From: Bacteroidota bacterium
GTDB lineage: Bacteria; Bacteroidota; Rhodothermia; Balneolales; Balneolaceae
Direction: 5' to 3'
Length of the DNA: 18,414 nucleotides
NCBI GenBank assembly: GCA_024635465.1
Contig: JAGXIS010000061.1
Coordinates: 1 to 18,414, forward strand
Shown here: positions 6,995-15,374 of the stretch, in pieces
How the letters are laid out: each line of letters begins with the position of its first letter
How positions within the stretch are numbered: the first letter of the stretch is position 1
Notes under the pieces: model-generated
What the model saw: only the letters and a program-made list of their open reading frames with translations
Databases searched by the model: none
What the model was told of the DNA's origin: nothing
Translations under genes and position numbers: made by a program

Positions 6995-7268
6995 TATTTT
7001 CTAAATCCAATCAAAAGCGCCAGTATCAAACTTTAAAAGTGACTAAATATAGAGAAGTTTATTTAAAAGCATGAACTTCTTGTCGGTTATTCAGACTTAA
7101 TGGCAAGAATATCTCTGCTACATAAGAGTTGTACTACAGTAAGACTGAAAGTCAATGATGAGACTTAAAATAATGGAAATATTAAGTTCATTAGAAAAAC
7201 GGGTTGCTATCGATAGCGAGAAGCGTGATTTTTGAGTCCATCGTGAATAACCAAGCAGTAGATCAACT
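6995..7268. promoter_or_regulatory. Divergent intergenic region between thiN and nrnA-like gene
   Basis: The 274 bp contain no credible gene. They hold a perfect 12-bp palindrome GCTATCGATAGC at 7206-7217, about 50 nt before the nrnA start, and a 7-bp inverted repeat AGAAGTT 7053-7059 with AACTTCT 7074-7080. Promoters for both sides must lie here, but none can be assigned with confidence. Confidence 0.4.
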
Positions 7269-8258
7269 ATGTTCAAAGAATTTCTAAATAAGATTAATAG
7301 TTTAAGTCCATCATCTCGAATAGGAGTTTTTTCTCACATCCGACCGGATGGAGATTGTATAGGTTCTCAGATAGCACTTTGCAGATGGCTACAGTTGAAA
7401 GGGTTTGAGGTCAATGCTTTCAATGATGATGACGTGCCGGAAAATTTGGAGTGGATGCAGAAAAATGTGACAATAGAGAAACCTGATCAGGGAAAATTGG
7501 AATCTTGTGATCTATTTATATTGGTTGATGGTAATGCTACACATCGTTATGGTTCATTTGAAGAGTGGTTTAAAGGTAAAAACCAACCGGTTTGGGTCAT
7601 TGATCATCATCCGGATCCCGAACCCATATTTGAAATTACCATTTCAGAGACGGGTGCTTCATCTACATGTGAATTGATTTATGAACTCTACGCTCAAGAT
7701 AATGTAAGTCTTATTGACCCGGAGATAGCCAAGGCACTCTACACAGGTATTATCACGGATACAGGTTCTTTGCAATTTGAAAGTGTAACTCCCAGAACGG
7801 TAGAAATTACAGCTGATTTATTAAGAAAAGGTAATTTCAAGCCGAATGAAGTTATTGAAAGGATTTTCTCAAATAAAACCATTGAGCAGATGCAACTGTT
7901 AAGTGCGTCACTTGAAACGATTCGATTATTTAATAATAATCAAATTGCAGTGATGTACGTTACAAAGGAGATGTTGAATAAATCCGAAGCCACATTTTCT
8001 GATTGCGATGGTTTTGTAAATTATCCACTCAGTATCGGTGGTGTAAAAGCGGCCATTTTAATGAAGGATAGTGGAAGTGAAGGTATTCGAATGAGTTTGA
8101 GGTCGAGAAGTGAACTTGATGTAAATGTTTGGGCAAGAAACTTTGGTGGCGGCGGACATAAAAAAGCAGCCGGTGCTTGGCATTCGGGTCCACTTGAAAA
8201 CGCAATCAAAGAAGTTGTAGCCGTAGGTGTTAATCAATTAAAAGACATTGATAAATAG
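7269..8258 (+). CDS. DHH-family phosphoesterase, NrnA-like (nano-RNase / pAp phosphatase type)
   Basis: A 329-residue cytoplasmic Mn2+-type phosphoesterase. NrnA-type proteins degrade two- to four-nucleotide RNAs and dephosphorylate pAp. Family motifs are complete: SHIRPDGDCIGS (Asp27, Asp29), VDGNATHR (Asp87), the name-giving DHH at 112-114, TGIITDTGSLQF (Asp164), and the C-terminal DHHA1 substrate-binding motif GGGGHKKAAG at 293-302. There is no CBS or membrane domain, so it is the short NrnA form rather than GdpP. The start ATG at 7269 has no clear ribosome binding site. The 3' end overlaps the start of the downstream protease by 11 nt, suggesting coupled translation. NrnA and PAP-phosphatase functions cannot be separated by sequence. 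Confidence 0.92.
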   Translation: MFKEFLNKINSLSPSSRIGVFSHIRPDGDCIGSQIALCRWLQLKGFEVNAFNDDDVPENLEWMQKNVTIEKPDQGKLESCDLFILVDGNATHRYGSFEEWFKGKNQPVWVIDHHPDPEPIFEITISETGASSTCELIYELYAQDNVSLIDPEIAKALYTGIITDTGSLQFESVTPRTVEITADLLRKGNFKPNEVIERIFSNKTIEQMQLLSASLETIRLFNNNQIAVMYVTKEMLNKSEATFSDCDGFVNYPLSIGGVKAAILMKDSGSEGIRMSLRSRSELDVNVWARNFGGGGHKKAAGAWHSGPLENAIKEVVAVGVNQLKDIDK

Positions 8259-9456
8259 ATTTAAAACCATATTTCTGTTTGTGATACTGCTGATTCAACC
8301 GGGTTGTAATCTTGAAAGTGAGACGGATGTGCTTGAAGATTCTGAGGCTCCATTTTCAGCAGCTTATATTGATGAATTAAATTCTGAGGATAACAGCATA
8401 AATACGGAATCATTAGACGGTGTTATCGCAGAATCCATCAATGAAAGCAGATCGAATGCGATTACAAGAGCAGTTGAAAGAGCGAGTGATTCAGTTGTAA
8501 GCATTATGACCACTGAGCAGAGACGAACCTTTGATACGCTCGAGGAAGAGTTACTTCAATATTTTTTCGGACAACTACAACGTGAAAATACCAGAGCAGG
8601 ATCCGGGTTTGTGGTGAGTGAGGATGGTTTGGTCGTGACAAATCAACACGTGGTTGGTAATAATCCAAGTGAAATCATGATTTTCACAACAGATGGAGAG
8701 ACCTATCAAGCAGAACTGTTGGGCAGTGATGAGCTTACCGATATAGCATTATTGCAAATAAAGTCGGATGAGGTATTTGAGTTTGTAGAATTCAGTGATT
8801 CTGATGAAATCATGGTTGGAGAGTGGGCCATTGCACTTGGGAATCCATTTGGCCTATTTGATGATGGAATGCCAACAGTAACTGTTGGAGTGGTTAGTGC
8901 GATTAACAGAGATTTTCAGGCAGATCCCAATCATCCCAGAATTTACATTGATATGATTCAGACAGATGCCGCTATAAACCGTGGAAATTCAGGTGGCCCC
9001 CTTTTAAACAGTGATGGTAAAGTAATTGGTATCAACACCTTTATTTATACAGGAGGCACCAGCGCGGGTTTTGTGGGACTGGGTTTTGCAATTCCAAGTA
9101 ATAGGGTAGACAGGATTATCTCGCAATTAATGACTAGTGGTGTTGTACTTCTGGATTATGATACGGGAATGGATTTCACATCCATGACGGAAGAACTTAT
9201 CTATAGACACGAACTACCCTATGTTCGGGGACTGCTTGTAACCAGTATAAATAAAAACGGTCCGGCATATGAGAGTGGAATCATGCCGGGGGATGTTATT
9301 GTTAGTATCGGTAATGAGCGGGTAATCAGTGAAATGCATGCATGGGCACTTTTAAGAGACTACGATGAAGGGGATAATATGTATATTGAATTGATTCGGG
9401 ATGGAGATCTCTATAAAACGGAGATGATGTTGAGACAGAAGATTACTGTAAATTAA
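8248..9456 (+). CDS. Trypsin-like serine protease with one PDZ domain (HtrA/DegS-like), probable lipoprotein
   Basis: A periplasmic S1C protease. The catalytic triad is His134 (TNQHVV), Asp165 (LTDIALL) and Ser248 (GNSGGPL); the HtrA signature ALGNPFGL is at 196-203. One PDZ domain covers about residues 300-395 (YVRGLLVTSI, GIMPGDVIVSI). A protease followed by a single PDZ and an N-terminal anchor is the DegS/DegQ-like layout. The N-terminus has a short hydrophobic stretch ending in PGC at residues 18-20, so Cys20 may be lipidated, although Gln-Pro-Gly is not an ideal lipobox. Residues 21-75 are an acidic linker. The start is a TTG at 8248 inside the nrnA-like gene; it is chosen because later starts would destroy the signal sequence. 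A hairpin follows the stop. Confidence 0.92.
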   Translation: MINRFKTIFLFVILLIQPGCNLESETDVLEDSEAPFSAAYIDELNSEDNSINTESLDGVIAESINESRSNAITRAVERASDSVVSIMTTEQRRTFDTLEEELLQYFFGQLQRENTRAGSGFVVSEDGLVVTNQHVVGNNPSEIMIFTTDGETYQAELLGSDELTDIALLQIKSDEVFEFVEFSDSDEIMVGEWAIALGNPFGLFDDGMPTVTVGVVSAINRDFQADPNHPRIYIDMIQTDAAINRGNSGGPLLNSDGKVIGINTFIYTGGTSAGFVGLGFAIPSNRVDRIISQLMTSGVVLLDYDTGMDFTSMTEELIYRHELPYVRGLLVTSINKNGPAYESGIMPGDVIVSIGNERVISEMHAWALLRDYDEGDNMYIELIRDGDLYKTEMMLRQKITVN

Positions 9457-9457
9457 A

Positions 9458-9492
9458 AGAGTCGCAATCAACGCATAGCTGATTACGACTCT
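9458..9492 (+). terminator. Hairpin after the HtrA-like gene
   Basis: AGAGTCGCAATCA at 9458-9470 pairs with TGATTACGACTCT at 9480-9492: 12 of 13 positions match around a 9-nt loop, starting one base after the stop codon. No U-run follows, so termination would be imperfect or the hairpin may stabilise the 3' end. Confidence 0.55.
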
Positions 9493-9522
9493 CTCGCTCT
9501 TGATTCACTATTAATCGTTCGC

Positions 9523-9551
9523 ATAGACGTCACTCTTAATGAGCAGTCTAT
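9523..9551 (+). other. Second stem-loop downstream of the HtrA-like gene
   Basis: ATAGAC at 9523-9528 pairs with GTCTAT at 9546-9551, with a possible inner CTC/GAG stem. It lies in the 196-bp gap before rluD. The rest of the gap is A+T-rich with no gene; the rluD promoter should lie here. Confidence 0.25.
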
Positions 9552-9652
9552 CTATATGAACCAAAAAAGTGATATCCCTTACAATAAAAAAGAAAATAAT
9601 CAGTAAGTAGTTGTAAATATTAAACTAATTACTATTCAACAGATTCATAAAA

Positions 9653-10663
9653 ATGTTAATTGAAAAAGAAAATCCGGATAGAACAGAATATGCCATTGAT
9701 GTTCCGGATGGACAGATGTCTGACATTCGTCTCGACAAATATATTACATCATTTGTTCAGAACGCCACTCGCAACAAAGTTCAGAAAGCGATTAAAGAGG
9801 GGCATGTACTTGTAAATGACAAGATGGAGAAATCTTCATATATCATGCAGCCCGGTGATAAAATAGAGATTTCTATTCCAAAACCACCGCCACCTAAAGC
9901 GGTTGCAGAGAATTTGGATCTTGATATTGTCTATGAAGATGAAGATCTGTTGGTTGTAAATAAGTCTGCAGATATGGTGGTTCATCCTGCATTTGGGAAT
10001 TGGAGTGGCACATTGGTAAATGGGTTAATGTATCATACAGACCGAAATTTATCCAAAGTTGGGAAAGGAGAAAGTCGGCCGGGTATCGTCCATCGATTGG
10101 ACAAAGATACCAGTGGATTGTTGGTAGTCGCCAAAAATGATGTTTCACATCAAAAGCTGGCAAAGCAGTTTTCAAAAAAAGAAGCAGAACGAACTTACTG
10201 GGCAATTGTTTGGGGAACGCCACCGGAAGAGGGCACTATAGAGGGCAATCTTGGCCGATCACCCAGTAACAGAAAAGTTATGACGGTTCTGAAAGAGGGG
10301 GGGAAAGAGGCCGTTACTCACTTTAAAAGATTGGAACTGTATGATCACTTGGCACTTCTTGAGATTCGACTGGAAACCGGTCGTACTCATCAGATAAGGG
10401 TTCACATGCAGAAACAGGGTTTTTATGTATTCGGTGACACAACCTATGGAGGCAGCACTGTTCGATATGGTCCAAACACAGGTTCCCGAAAAAGTATGTT
10501 TAAAAACATGTTTGCAAAACTTCCCCGCCAGGCTCTGCACGCAAAAACACTGGGTTTTGTACATCCGACGACGGAAAAATTTATAGAATTTGATTCTGAA
10601 CTGCCTGAAGATTTTCAGTTTGTGCTGGATAAAATTAGAAATAATTGTAAATACAAGTATTAG
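9653..10663 (+). CDS. Pseudouridine synthase, RluA/RluD family with S4 domain
   Basis: Converts specific uridines of RNA to pseudouridine, in the RluD group usually positions in helix 69 of 23S rRNA. The 336-residue protein has an N-terminal S4 RNA-binding domain (about residues 26-75, IRLDKYITS) and the catalytic domain from about 85. The signature HRLDKDTSG at 147-155 contains the catalytic Asp150. Other family blocks are EDEDLLVVNK, ERTYWAIVWG, ETGRTHQIRVH and RQALHAKTLGF. The S4 domain and length favour RluD over RluA, but the exact target is not fixed. The ATG at 9653 lacks a clear ribosome binding site. The stop is 3 nt before gldC, so the two form an operon. Confidence 0.94.
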   Translation: MLIEKENPDRTEYAIDVPDGQMSDIRLDKYITSFVQNATRNKVQKAIKEGHVLVNDKMEKSSYIMQPGDKIEISIPKPPPPKAVAENLDLDIVYEDEDLLVVNKSADMVVHPAFGNWSGTLVNGLMYHTDRNLSKVGKGESRPGIVHRLDKDTSGLLVVAKNDVSHQKLAKQFSKKEAERTYWAIVWGTPPEEGTIEGNLGRSPSNRKVMTVLKEGGKEAVTHFKRLELYDHLALLEIRLETGRTHQIRVHMQKQGFYVFGDTTYGGSTVRYGPNTGSRKSMFKNMFAKLPRQALHAKTLGFVHPTTEKFIEFDSELPEDFQFVLDKIRNNCKYKY

Positions 10664-10666
10664 AAA

Positions 10667-11005
10667 ATGTCGAAGCAATCCAAAAAAATAGATATAGAAG
10701 TAATTTTAGATAAAGAAAATGTGCCGGAGGATATCATCTGGAAGGCAACAGATTTGGAAGGATATGATAAAGCGTCTTGCAGAGCTATGATTTTATCACT
10801 TTGGGATCACACCAATAAAGATACTCTTCGCCTGGATCTTTGGACGAAGGATATGACTGTTGATGAGATGAAGATATTTTTTCATCAAACACTGGTGACA
10901 ATGGCTGACACGTTGGAAAAGTCTACCAATGATCCAAGAATTAGTGGAGATATGAGAGATTTCTGCGATTACTTTGCAGAAAAGATGGAAATTAGTCAAT
11001 CCTGA
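10667..11005 (+). CDS. gldC: Gliding motility protein GldC
   Basis: A 112-residue protein recognised by the GldC blocks: VPEDIIWKATD near residue 19, then SLWDHTNKDTLRLDLWTKDM, EMKIFFHQTLVTMADTLE and DMRDFCDYFAEKM. GldC was described in Flavobacterium gliding motility and is widely conserved in Bacteroidota, including non-gliders; its exact role is not established, and it is a soluble protein without signal peptide. It follows the pseudouridine synthase by 3 nt. The end of the gene is folded into a hairpin (10994-11022). Together with porX it places the organism in a type IX secretion/gliding lineage, but by itself it does not show motility. Confidence 0.9.
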   Translation: MSKQSKKIDIEVILDKENVPEDIIWKATDLEGYDKASCRAMILSLWDHTNKDTLRLDLWTKDMTVDEMKIFFHQTLVTMADTLEKSTNDPRISGDMRDFCDYFAEKMEISQS

Positions 11006-11022
11006 AAATTTGAGGATTGACT
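10994..11022 (+). terminator. Perfect hairpin spanning the gldC stop codon
   Basis: AGTCAATCCT at 10994-11003 is exactly complementary to AGGATTGACT at 11013-11022, with a 9-nt loop. The left arm encodes the last residues of GldC and the first base of the stop. A T-rich stretch (GATTTGTTGTTATCTT) follows, so this is a reasonable intrinsic terminator. Confidence 0.65.
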
Positions 11023-11102
11023 GTAGATTTGTTGTTATCTTATCGATGATCACAATAGATTAGATGAGATTCAGCTTTTAATAAGAACCAGGATATCAAG
11101 TC

Positions 11103-12062
11103 ATGCAATATTTGGAATTTGAACAACCCATTGCCGATTTAGAGAAAAAGATAGAGGAGTTAAATGAACTCTCTGTTGGGGATGAAGTTTTAAAACCTGA
11201 AATTGATCGCTTGCGAAAAAAGGCGGATCAACTTAGAGAATCCATTTTTAGTAATCTGACCCGATGGCAAAGGGTTCAACTTGCCCGACATCCTGAGAGA
11301 CCTTATACCCTCGATTATATTCATTTAATTGCAGATGAGTTTATTGAACTACACGGTGATCGATATTTTGCAGATGATAAAGCGATGATTGGGGGTCTGG
11401 CTACAATTGATGGAATGACAGTGATGCTTATTGGCCAGCAAAAAGGGAGAGATACTAAATCGAGGCAATACAGAAATTTTGGTATGGCAAACCCGGAAGG
11501 GTACAGGAAAGCGTATCGGTTGATGAAACTGGCTCAAAAATTTGGAATACCTGTCGTAACATTGCTTGATACACCGGGAGCATTTCCGGGTCTTGAAGCG
11601 GAAGAGAGAGGGCAAGCTGAAGCGATTGCCAAAAATTTAAAATTAATGGCGACTCTGGAAGTTCCAATCGTTACCGTAGTTATAGGTGAGGGTGCCAGTG
11701 GCGGTGCTTTGGGAATTGGGATGGGTAATGAAATCTATATGATGGAGAATACATGGTATTCTGTGATATCACCCGAATCATGCTCATCAATCCTTTGGAA
11801 AACCTGGGAATTTAAGGAGCAAGCTGCTTCGGCATTGAAATTAACAGCTAAAGATCTGCTGGAATTGAAAATAATCGATGGTATCATCAGTGAACCGTTG
11901 GGCGGTGCTCACAGGGATTTTGAAAAATCTGCTGAAGCTGTGAAAAAACAGATCATGAAGAGTCTTAAACAGCTCAAGAAAAAGAAAGTGGATGCTCTCA
12001 TTGATCAGAGGATTAAAAAATATTCAGAGATGGGTGTTTGGACTCAGGCAGCGAAGAAGTAG
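11103..12062 (+). CDS. accA: Acetyl-CoA carboxylase carboxyltransferase subunit alpha
   Basis: AccA with AccD forms the carboxyltransferase that moves CO2 from carboxybiotin to acetyl-CoA, the first committed step of fatty acid synthesis, in the cytoplasm. The 319-residue length is standard. The N-terminal coiled-coil segment ([13 protein letters not shown]) is followed by the crotonase-like core with [12 protein letters not shown] (residues 62-73), [28 protein letters not shown] (155-163), [10 protein letters not shown] (195-204) and [12 protein letters not shown]. The start ATG at 11103 has AGGA about 9 nt upstream. accD is not in the window. Confidence 0.97.
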   Translation: MQYLEFEQPIADLEKKIEELNELSVGDEVLKPEIDRLRKKADQLRESIFSNLTRWQRVQLARHPERPYTLDYIHLIADEFIELHGDRYFADDKAMIGGLATIDGMTVMLIGQQKGRDTKSRQYRNFGMANPEGYRKAYRLMKLAQKFGIPVVTLLDTPGAFPGLEAEERGQAEAIAKNLKLMATLEVPIVTVVIGEGASGGALGIGMGNEIYMMENTWYSVISPESCSSILWKTWEFKEQAASALKLTAKDLLELKIIDGIISEPLGGAHRDFEKSAEAVKKQIMKSLKQLKKKKVDALIDQRIKKYSEMGVWTQAAKK

Positions 12063-12207
12063 CAAACTTTTCAAAAGGGCTCTTAAATATTACCGGAATA
12101 TTTGGAAGAAATATTTTTTCCATAGTTTTGACATTCGAAATGGATCGGATATCGAAAGTTTTATTCAATCTGAATTTCCGGGTAAAAGATTGGTACTCTT
12201 AAAATGA
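11992..12207 (+). CDS. Possible small ORF overlapping accA and coupled to the DUF2085 gene
   Basis: This frame opens inside accA and continues for 48 codons past its stop, ending in a TGA that overlaps the next ATG as ATGA (12204-12207). The part after accA reads like protein ([17 protein letters not shown]) and the 141-bp gap has no stop in this frame. The first ATG is at 11992; a GTG at 12034 is also possible. No family is recognised and no ribosome binding site is clear. It may be a real small coupled gene, the remnant of an older gene, or a chance frame. Confidence 0.25.
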   Translation: MLSLIRGLKNIQRWVFGLRQRRSSKLFKRALKYYRNIWKKYFFHSFDIRNGSDIESFIQSEFPGKRLVLLK

Positions 12208-12638
12208 GTGATAAATTACTCTATTCAGGTGTGTGGGTAGCACTTTTATTGATCCTTCTCTTTTCGATGGGTGGTGGTGTTTGGGGTGCTGAATCTACGT
12301 TAGGTCATTGGACAGGAGATATGTTTCGCAATCTATGCCACCAGGATCCAAATCGATCTTTCTTTGTAAATAATCTTCAAATGGCAGTAAATAGCAGATG
12401 TTTTGGCGTATTTGCGGGATTATTATTCGGATGGACCCTCATTCCACTTTTTTTAAAAGGTAAATTCAAAAAAAACCCATTTTTATGGCTACTTTTGCTT
12501 GCACTCATCATTCAAATCATCGATTATATGGGAAATCATTATGGGATGTGGATAAATACCAATGAATCACGGCTCATATTAGGTTGTTTCTTGGGTTTTA
12601 CAGCATCATTATCTGTTTACGATCTCTTTAAATCATAA
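12204..12638 (+). CDS. DUF2085 family predicted membrane protein
   Basis: A 144-residue membrane protein with three or four hydrophobic segments (residues 7-24, 68-85, 93-107, 124-141). The signature is LCHQDPNRSF at 44-53 followed by SRCFGVFAG at 64-72: a Cys-His-Gln near the first helix and a second Cys before the next helix, as in DUF2085 proteins. The conserved Cys45, His46 and Cys66 look like a possible metal or redox site, but the function is unknown. It is the first clear gene of the membrane-protein run downstream of accA. Confidence 0.82.
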   Translation: MSDKLLYSGVWVALLLILLFSMGGGVWGAESTLGHWTGDMFRNLCHQDPNRSFFVNNLQMAVNSRCFGVFAGLLFGWTLIPLFLKGKFKKNPFLWLLLLALIIQIIDYMGNHYGMWINTNESRLILGCFLGFTASLSVYDLFKS

Positions 12639-12650
12639 AACAAAATCATT

Positions 12651-13229
12651 ATGAACGTTGAAAAAGAAAGCGAATTTGAAAAACTGACATTTAAGGATTA
12701 TTTACCGTCAAGTACCATAGTAGGAGTTATATTTGGTCTTGTAACTTCTGTAGTGGGGCTCTTTTTTATGTATCAGCAAATAAACTCTGAACCTTCAACC
12801 AGTATGACGGGGATGTTTATGGGAAGTATCAGCATGCTGGCAGTTTGTCTTATTGCAGCATGTGCCGGTTTAGTTGCAGTATGGCACTTTACTAAAGAAG
12901 TAACATCCACTCTAAAGCTTGGACAAGGTGCCGTAATAGGATTTCTAACAGGTGCAGTTATTGCAATCGTGAGTGTTCTTCTATCAGAAGCATGGGCCAC
13001 TTTCATTGACCCGGAAATGATGAGAAATTATGCCGATTCTATGATTGCAAACTTCGAAGCAATGGATATGCCACAAAGCACATTGGATGATATAGCAGAA
13101 TCTTTTGATGAAGGTGATTCTATGTTCAGGCAATTATTCATTAATATTCCTCTTTACGGTGTTCTGAATCTGATAACTGCTCTTATTGGAGTTAAAATCT
13201 TTGCAGACAAGCCGGAGGAAACTTTTTAG
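12651..13229 (+). CDS. DUF4199-like membrane protein
   Basis: A 192-residue protein with four hydrophobic segments (about residues 21-41, 52-75, 93-112 and 162-182) and a soluble stretch at about 115-160 rich in Met, Asp and Glu (NYADSMIANFEAMDMPQS). This pattern of paired helices, acidic soluble loop and final helix resembles the DUF4199 proteins common in Bacteroidota. The assignment rests on overall pattern, not on a sharp motif. Function is unknown. It lies 12 nt after the DUF2085 gene and 5 nt before the CPBP protease gene, so it is part of the same transcript. Confidence 0.72.
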   Translation: MNVEKESEFEKLTFKDYLPSSTIVGVIFGLVTSVVGLFFMYQQINSEPSTSMTGMFMGSISMLAVCLIAACAGLVAVWHFTKEVTSTLKLGQGAVIGFLTGAVIAIVSVLLSEAWATFIDPEMMRNYADSMIANFEAMDMPQSTLDDIAESFDEGDSMFRQLFINIPLYGVLNLITALIGVKIFADKPEETF

Positions 13230-13234
13230 TCTGA

Positions 13235-14161
13235 ATGAATGACTTAAGTACTTCTTCACATACACAATTGCAATCCTGGGTGGATCGAAATGGATTTTCG
13301 CACTGGGCTATAGCTTTACTTTGGATTTTGGTGGCACTCATTCTTTTTCAGGTGGGAGCCGGTTTACTGATTATCTTGATGATTTTTATGTCTGAGGGAA
13401 TCGTCACCCAGACTGAAATTCTTGAAATAATGGTTTCAAGAGTGGATCTCCTCTTTATAGCGAATTCAATTGGGCAAATTCTCTTTATCGGTTTGGCTAC
13501 TTTCATCGTAGTCAATTTACATCGGGCAGAAGAGTCGAAACTGGATTTTCTGCGGCTCAAATGGTTTGATAGCACACTTAGATACAGTATATACGGTTGT
13601 ATACTTATAGTTGTCGTTCAGCCTATTGTGATCTATCTGGGTTTTTTAAACTCCTTGATCCCCATTCCCGAATGGATGCAATTAGCACAAGAGGACCAGT
13701 ATGAAATGATCCTAAATTTTCTAATGACAGAGGGAGTAATTGTTTACGCCTTAATTGCTATTGCTGTTATCCCTGCAATCTGTGAAGAGATATTATTCCG
13801 AGGTTACATTTTAAGAGCGTTCGAAAAAAGCTGGGGAATCATTACAGCTATTTTTGTTTCGGGGTTATTCTTTGGATTATTCCACCTACAAGCAGCTAAT
13901 TTTATGCCGCTTGCAACACTAGGTGTGGTATTAGCAGCCATGACCTGGTTAAGTGGGTCCATCTGGCCGGCAATTTTTGCACATTTTGTGAATAATGCTA
14001 CGGCTGTCATCGTAGGTATTAATTTCCCGGAGCTGTTTTTCCAGGATATGAGTTATGAAAGTTTACCTCCATTTTGGTTACTCATAGTCAGTATTGTATT
14101 GACTTGTTTAGTTATTTATGCAATGTTGAAAAGCAAAATCGAGCCAGAGATTCAACTATAA
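13235..14161 (+). CDS. CPBP family intramembrane metalloprotease (CAAX protease / Abi type)
   Basis: A 308-residue polytopic membrane protein. The three catalytic motifs of the Rce1/CPBP family are intact: CEEILFRG with Glu184-Glu185 and Arg189, the FxxxH motif ending at His217 (FFGLFHLQ), and HFVNNA with His250 and Asn254. The N-terminal half has further membrane helices without motifs. Eukaryotic relatives cut prenylated CAAX proteins; bacterial ones mostly have unknown substrates, and some protect against self-made bacteriocins. The start ATG at 13235 is 5 nt after the previous stop. Setting among membrane and lipid genes suggests an envelope role, but the substrate is unknown. Confidence 0.92.
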   Translation: MNDLSTSSHTQLQSWVDRNGFSHWAIALLWILVALILFQVGAGLLIILMIFMSEGIVTQTEILEIMVSRVDLLFIANSIGQILFIGLATFIVVNLHRAEESKLDFLRLKWFDSTLRYSIYGCILIVVVQPIVIYLGFLNSLIPIPEWMQLAQEDQYEMILNFLMTEGVIVYALIAIAVIPAICEEILFRGYILRAFEKSWGIITAIFVSGLFFGLFHLQAANFMPLATLGVVLAAMTWLSGSIWPAIFAHFVNNATAVIVGINFPELFFQDMSYESLPPFWLLIVSIVLTCLVIYAMLKSKIEPEIQL

Positions 14162-14218
14162 ATAACCTGTATCTGATTGCTTTGAATGGTAACTTTATGG
14201 ACCACAAATGAATAGTCT

Positions 14219-14512
14219 ATGTTGAAAGGATCAGAGCCAAATAAGATTAATAATTGGATATGTCTGCTCGAAAGAGGTACGGAGTATGAAGTTCAACTTA
14301 TCAAAAGTTATCTGGATAATTTAGAAATACCCAGCAATGTGCTCTCAAAAAGGGACTCCTCTTTTACACAGAATTTTGGCGAACTATCTATGGTCTATCT
14401 CTATGTTCCGAAAGAATTTGAGAAATCTGCAAGAAAAGCATTGGACGAATTGAATGAGGATTTGGAGAGTGATCACTCCAATGATTCCGAAATAACCGAT
14501 AATGAAACCTAA
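14219..14512 (+). CDS. DUF2007-like small protein
   Basis: A 97-residue soluble protein. It opens with a strand and acidic helix (WICLLERGTEYEVQLIKSYL), followed by LEIPSNVLSKRDSSF and a final VYLYVPKEFEKSARKAL, matching the layout of DUF2007 proteins (putative signal-transducing proteins with a ferredoxin-like half). The last 25 residues are acidic and likely disordered. Function is unknown. It sits 57 bp after the CPBP gene and 5 bp before cdsA. The ATG at 14219 has GGTAAC but no real Shine-Dalgarno site upstream. Confidence 0.78.
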   Translation: MLKGSEPNKINNWICLLERGTEYEVQLIKSYLDNLEIPSNVLSKRDSSFTQNFGELSMVYLYVPKEFEKSARKALDELNEDLESDHSNDSEITDNET

Positions 14513-14517
14513 ATCTA

Positions 14518-15327
14518 TTGAGTGAACTAAAAACAAGGGTTTTCATAGCGATACCACTGGCTAGTTTGATGTTGGGTATTACCTGGGTTGGTGGACTCTT
14601 TTTTGAGTTGCTATTTGGCGCGATTGCTTTGATTACAATTTGGGAAGTTCACAGATTGTTAAAAATGGCCGGATCTGAAGGTTTTTTTTACATTTCAATT
14701 CTTATTGCTTTAACTATTTGGAACGCCCCTCTATTTCCTTTTTATGTGATTTCAGCCATTGCAATAATCATATTGTTAATATCATTGGTCATCGTTATTC
14801 GTTCAAAAAGTGATTTGAAAGAACGATGGTTTAGTACCCTGTTCACCGGGATTTATGCCCCTGCCGGTTTTCTGATGATGGTTCATATTCGAAATTTAGG
14901 AATTGAATCCGAAGGGTTATGGCTTACACTCACACTGTTTTTGATGATATGGGGCAATGATATTTTTGCATATTTTGGAGGCAAAACTTTTGGTAAAAGA
15001 CCTCTTGCCCCGATCATTAGTCCAAAAAAAACATGGGAAGGTTTTTGGTGGGGTTTCGCAGGTTCAGCAGTGGGCTTTATCATTGTCTTTTTATTGGCAA
15101 ATCCCTATCCACTCCCATTATGGAGTATTATTCCTGCAATATTGATCATCAGTATATTTGGTCCGTTAGGCGATATTACAGCCAGCAGTCTGAAACGTAG
15201 AGCGGATGTAAAAGACTCCTCTTCAATATTACCGGGTCACGGTGGATTTTTTGATAGATTTGACTCTTTGATTCTCTCGGCACCCTTCCTTTTTTTCTAT
15301 TTCTTCTTTTTATTAAGGATTTATTGA
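14518..15327 (+). CDS. cdsA: Phosphatidate cytidylyltransferase (CDP-diacylglycerol synthase)
   Basis: CdsA makes CDP-diacylglycerol from phosphatidate and CTP, the branch point to all phospholipids. It is an inner-membrane enzyme; this 269-residue copy has about seven or eight hydrophobic segments. The family signature is complete near the C-terminus: SSLKRRADVKD at 223-233 continuing to LPGHGGFFDRFDS at 238-250. WGNDIFAYFGGKTFGK at 145-160 and SPKKTWEGF also match. The start is a TTG at 14518; the protein begins SELKTRVFIAIP, typical of the family. It closes the envelope cluster that begins after accA. Confidence 0.95.
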   Translation: MSELKTRVFIAIPLASLMLGITWVGGLFFELLFGAIALITIWEVHRLLKMAGSEGFFYISILIALTIWNAPLFPFYVISAIAIIILLISLVIVIRSKSDLKERWFSTLFTGIYAPAGFLMMVHIRNLGIESEGLWLTLTLFLMIWGNDIFAYFGGKTFGKRPLAPIISPKKTWEGFWWGFAGSAVGFIIVFLLANPYPLPLWSIIPAILIISIFGPLGDITASSLKRRADVKDSSSILPGHGGFFDRFDSLILSAPFLFFYFFFLLRIY

Positions 15328-15374
15328 GGCCCATCCGTTGTTATTAATGTAAATCACCAAAGGAATATCATTTT

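Noticed and set aside
7155..7235. 26-codon ORF starting ATGATG in the thiN/nrnA gap
   Set aside because: Very short, no ribosome binding site and no recognisable features; likely chance.
6995..7268. TPP riboswitch upstream of thiN
   Set aside because: None of the conserved blocks (CTGAGA, or the ACCTGA/CTGGATAAT-type region) is visible on the minus strand.
9555..9605. 16-codon ORF before rluD
   Set aside because: A+T-rich chance frame with no ribosome binding site.
10259..10678. 139-residue minus-strand ORF inside the pseudouridine synthase gene
   Set aside because: It is a shadow of the well-supported sense gene with no family features.
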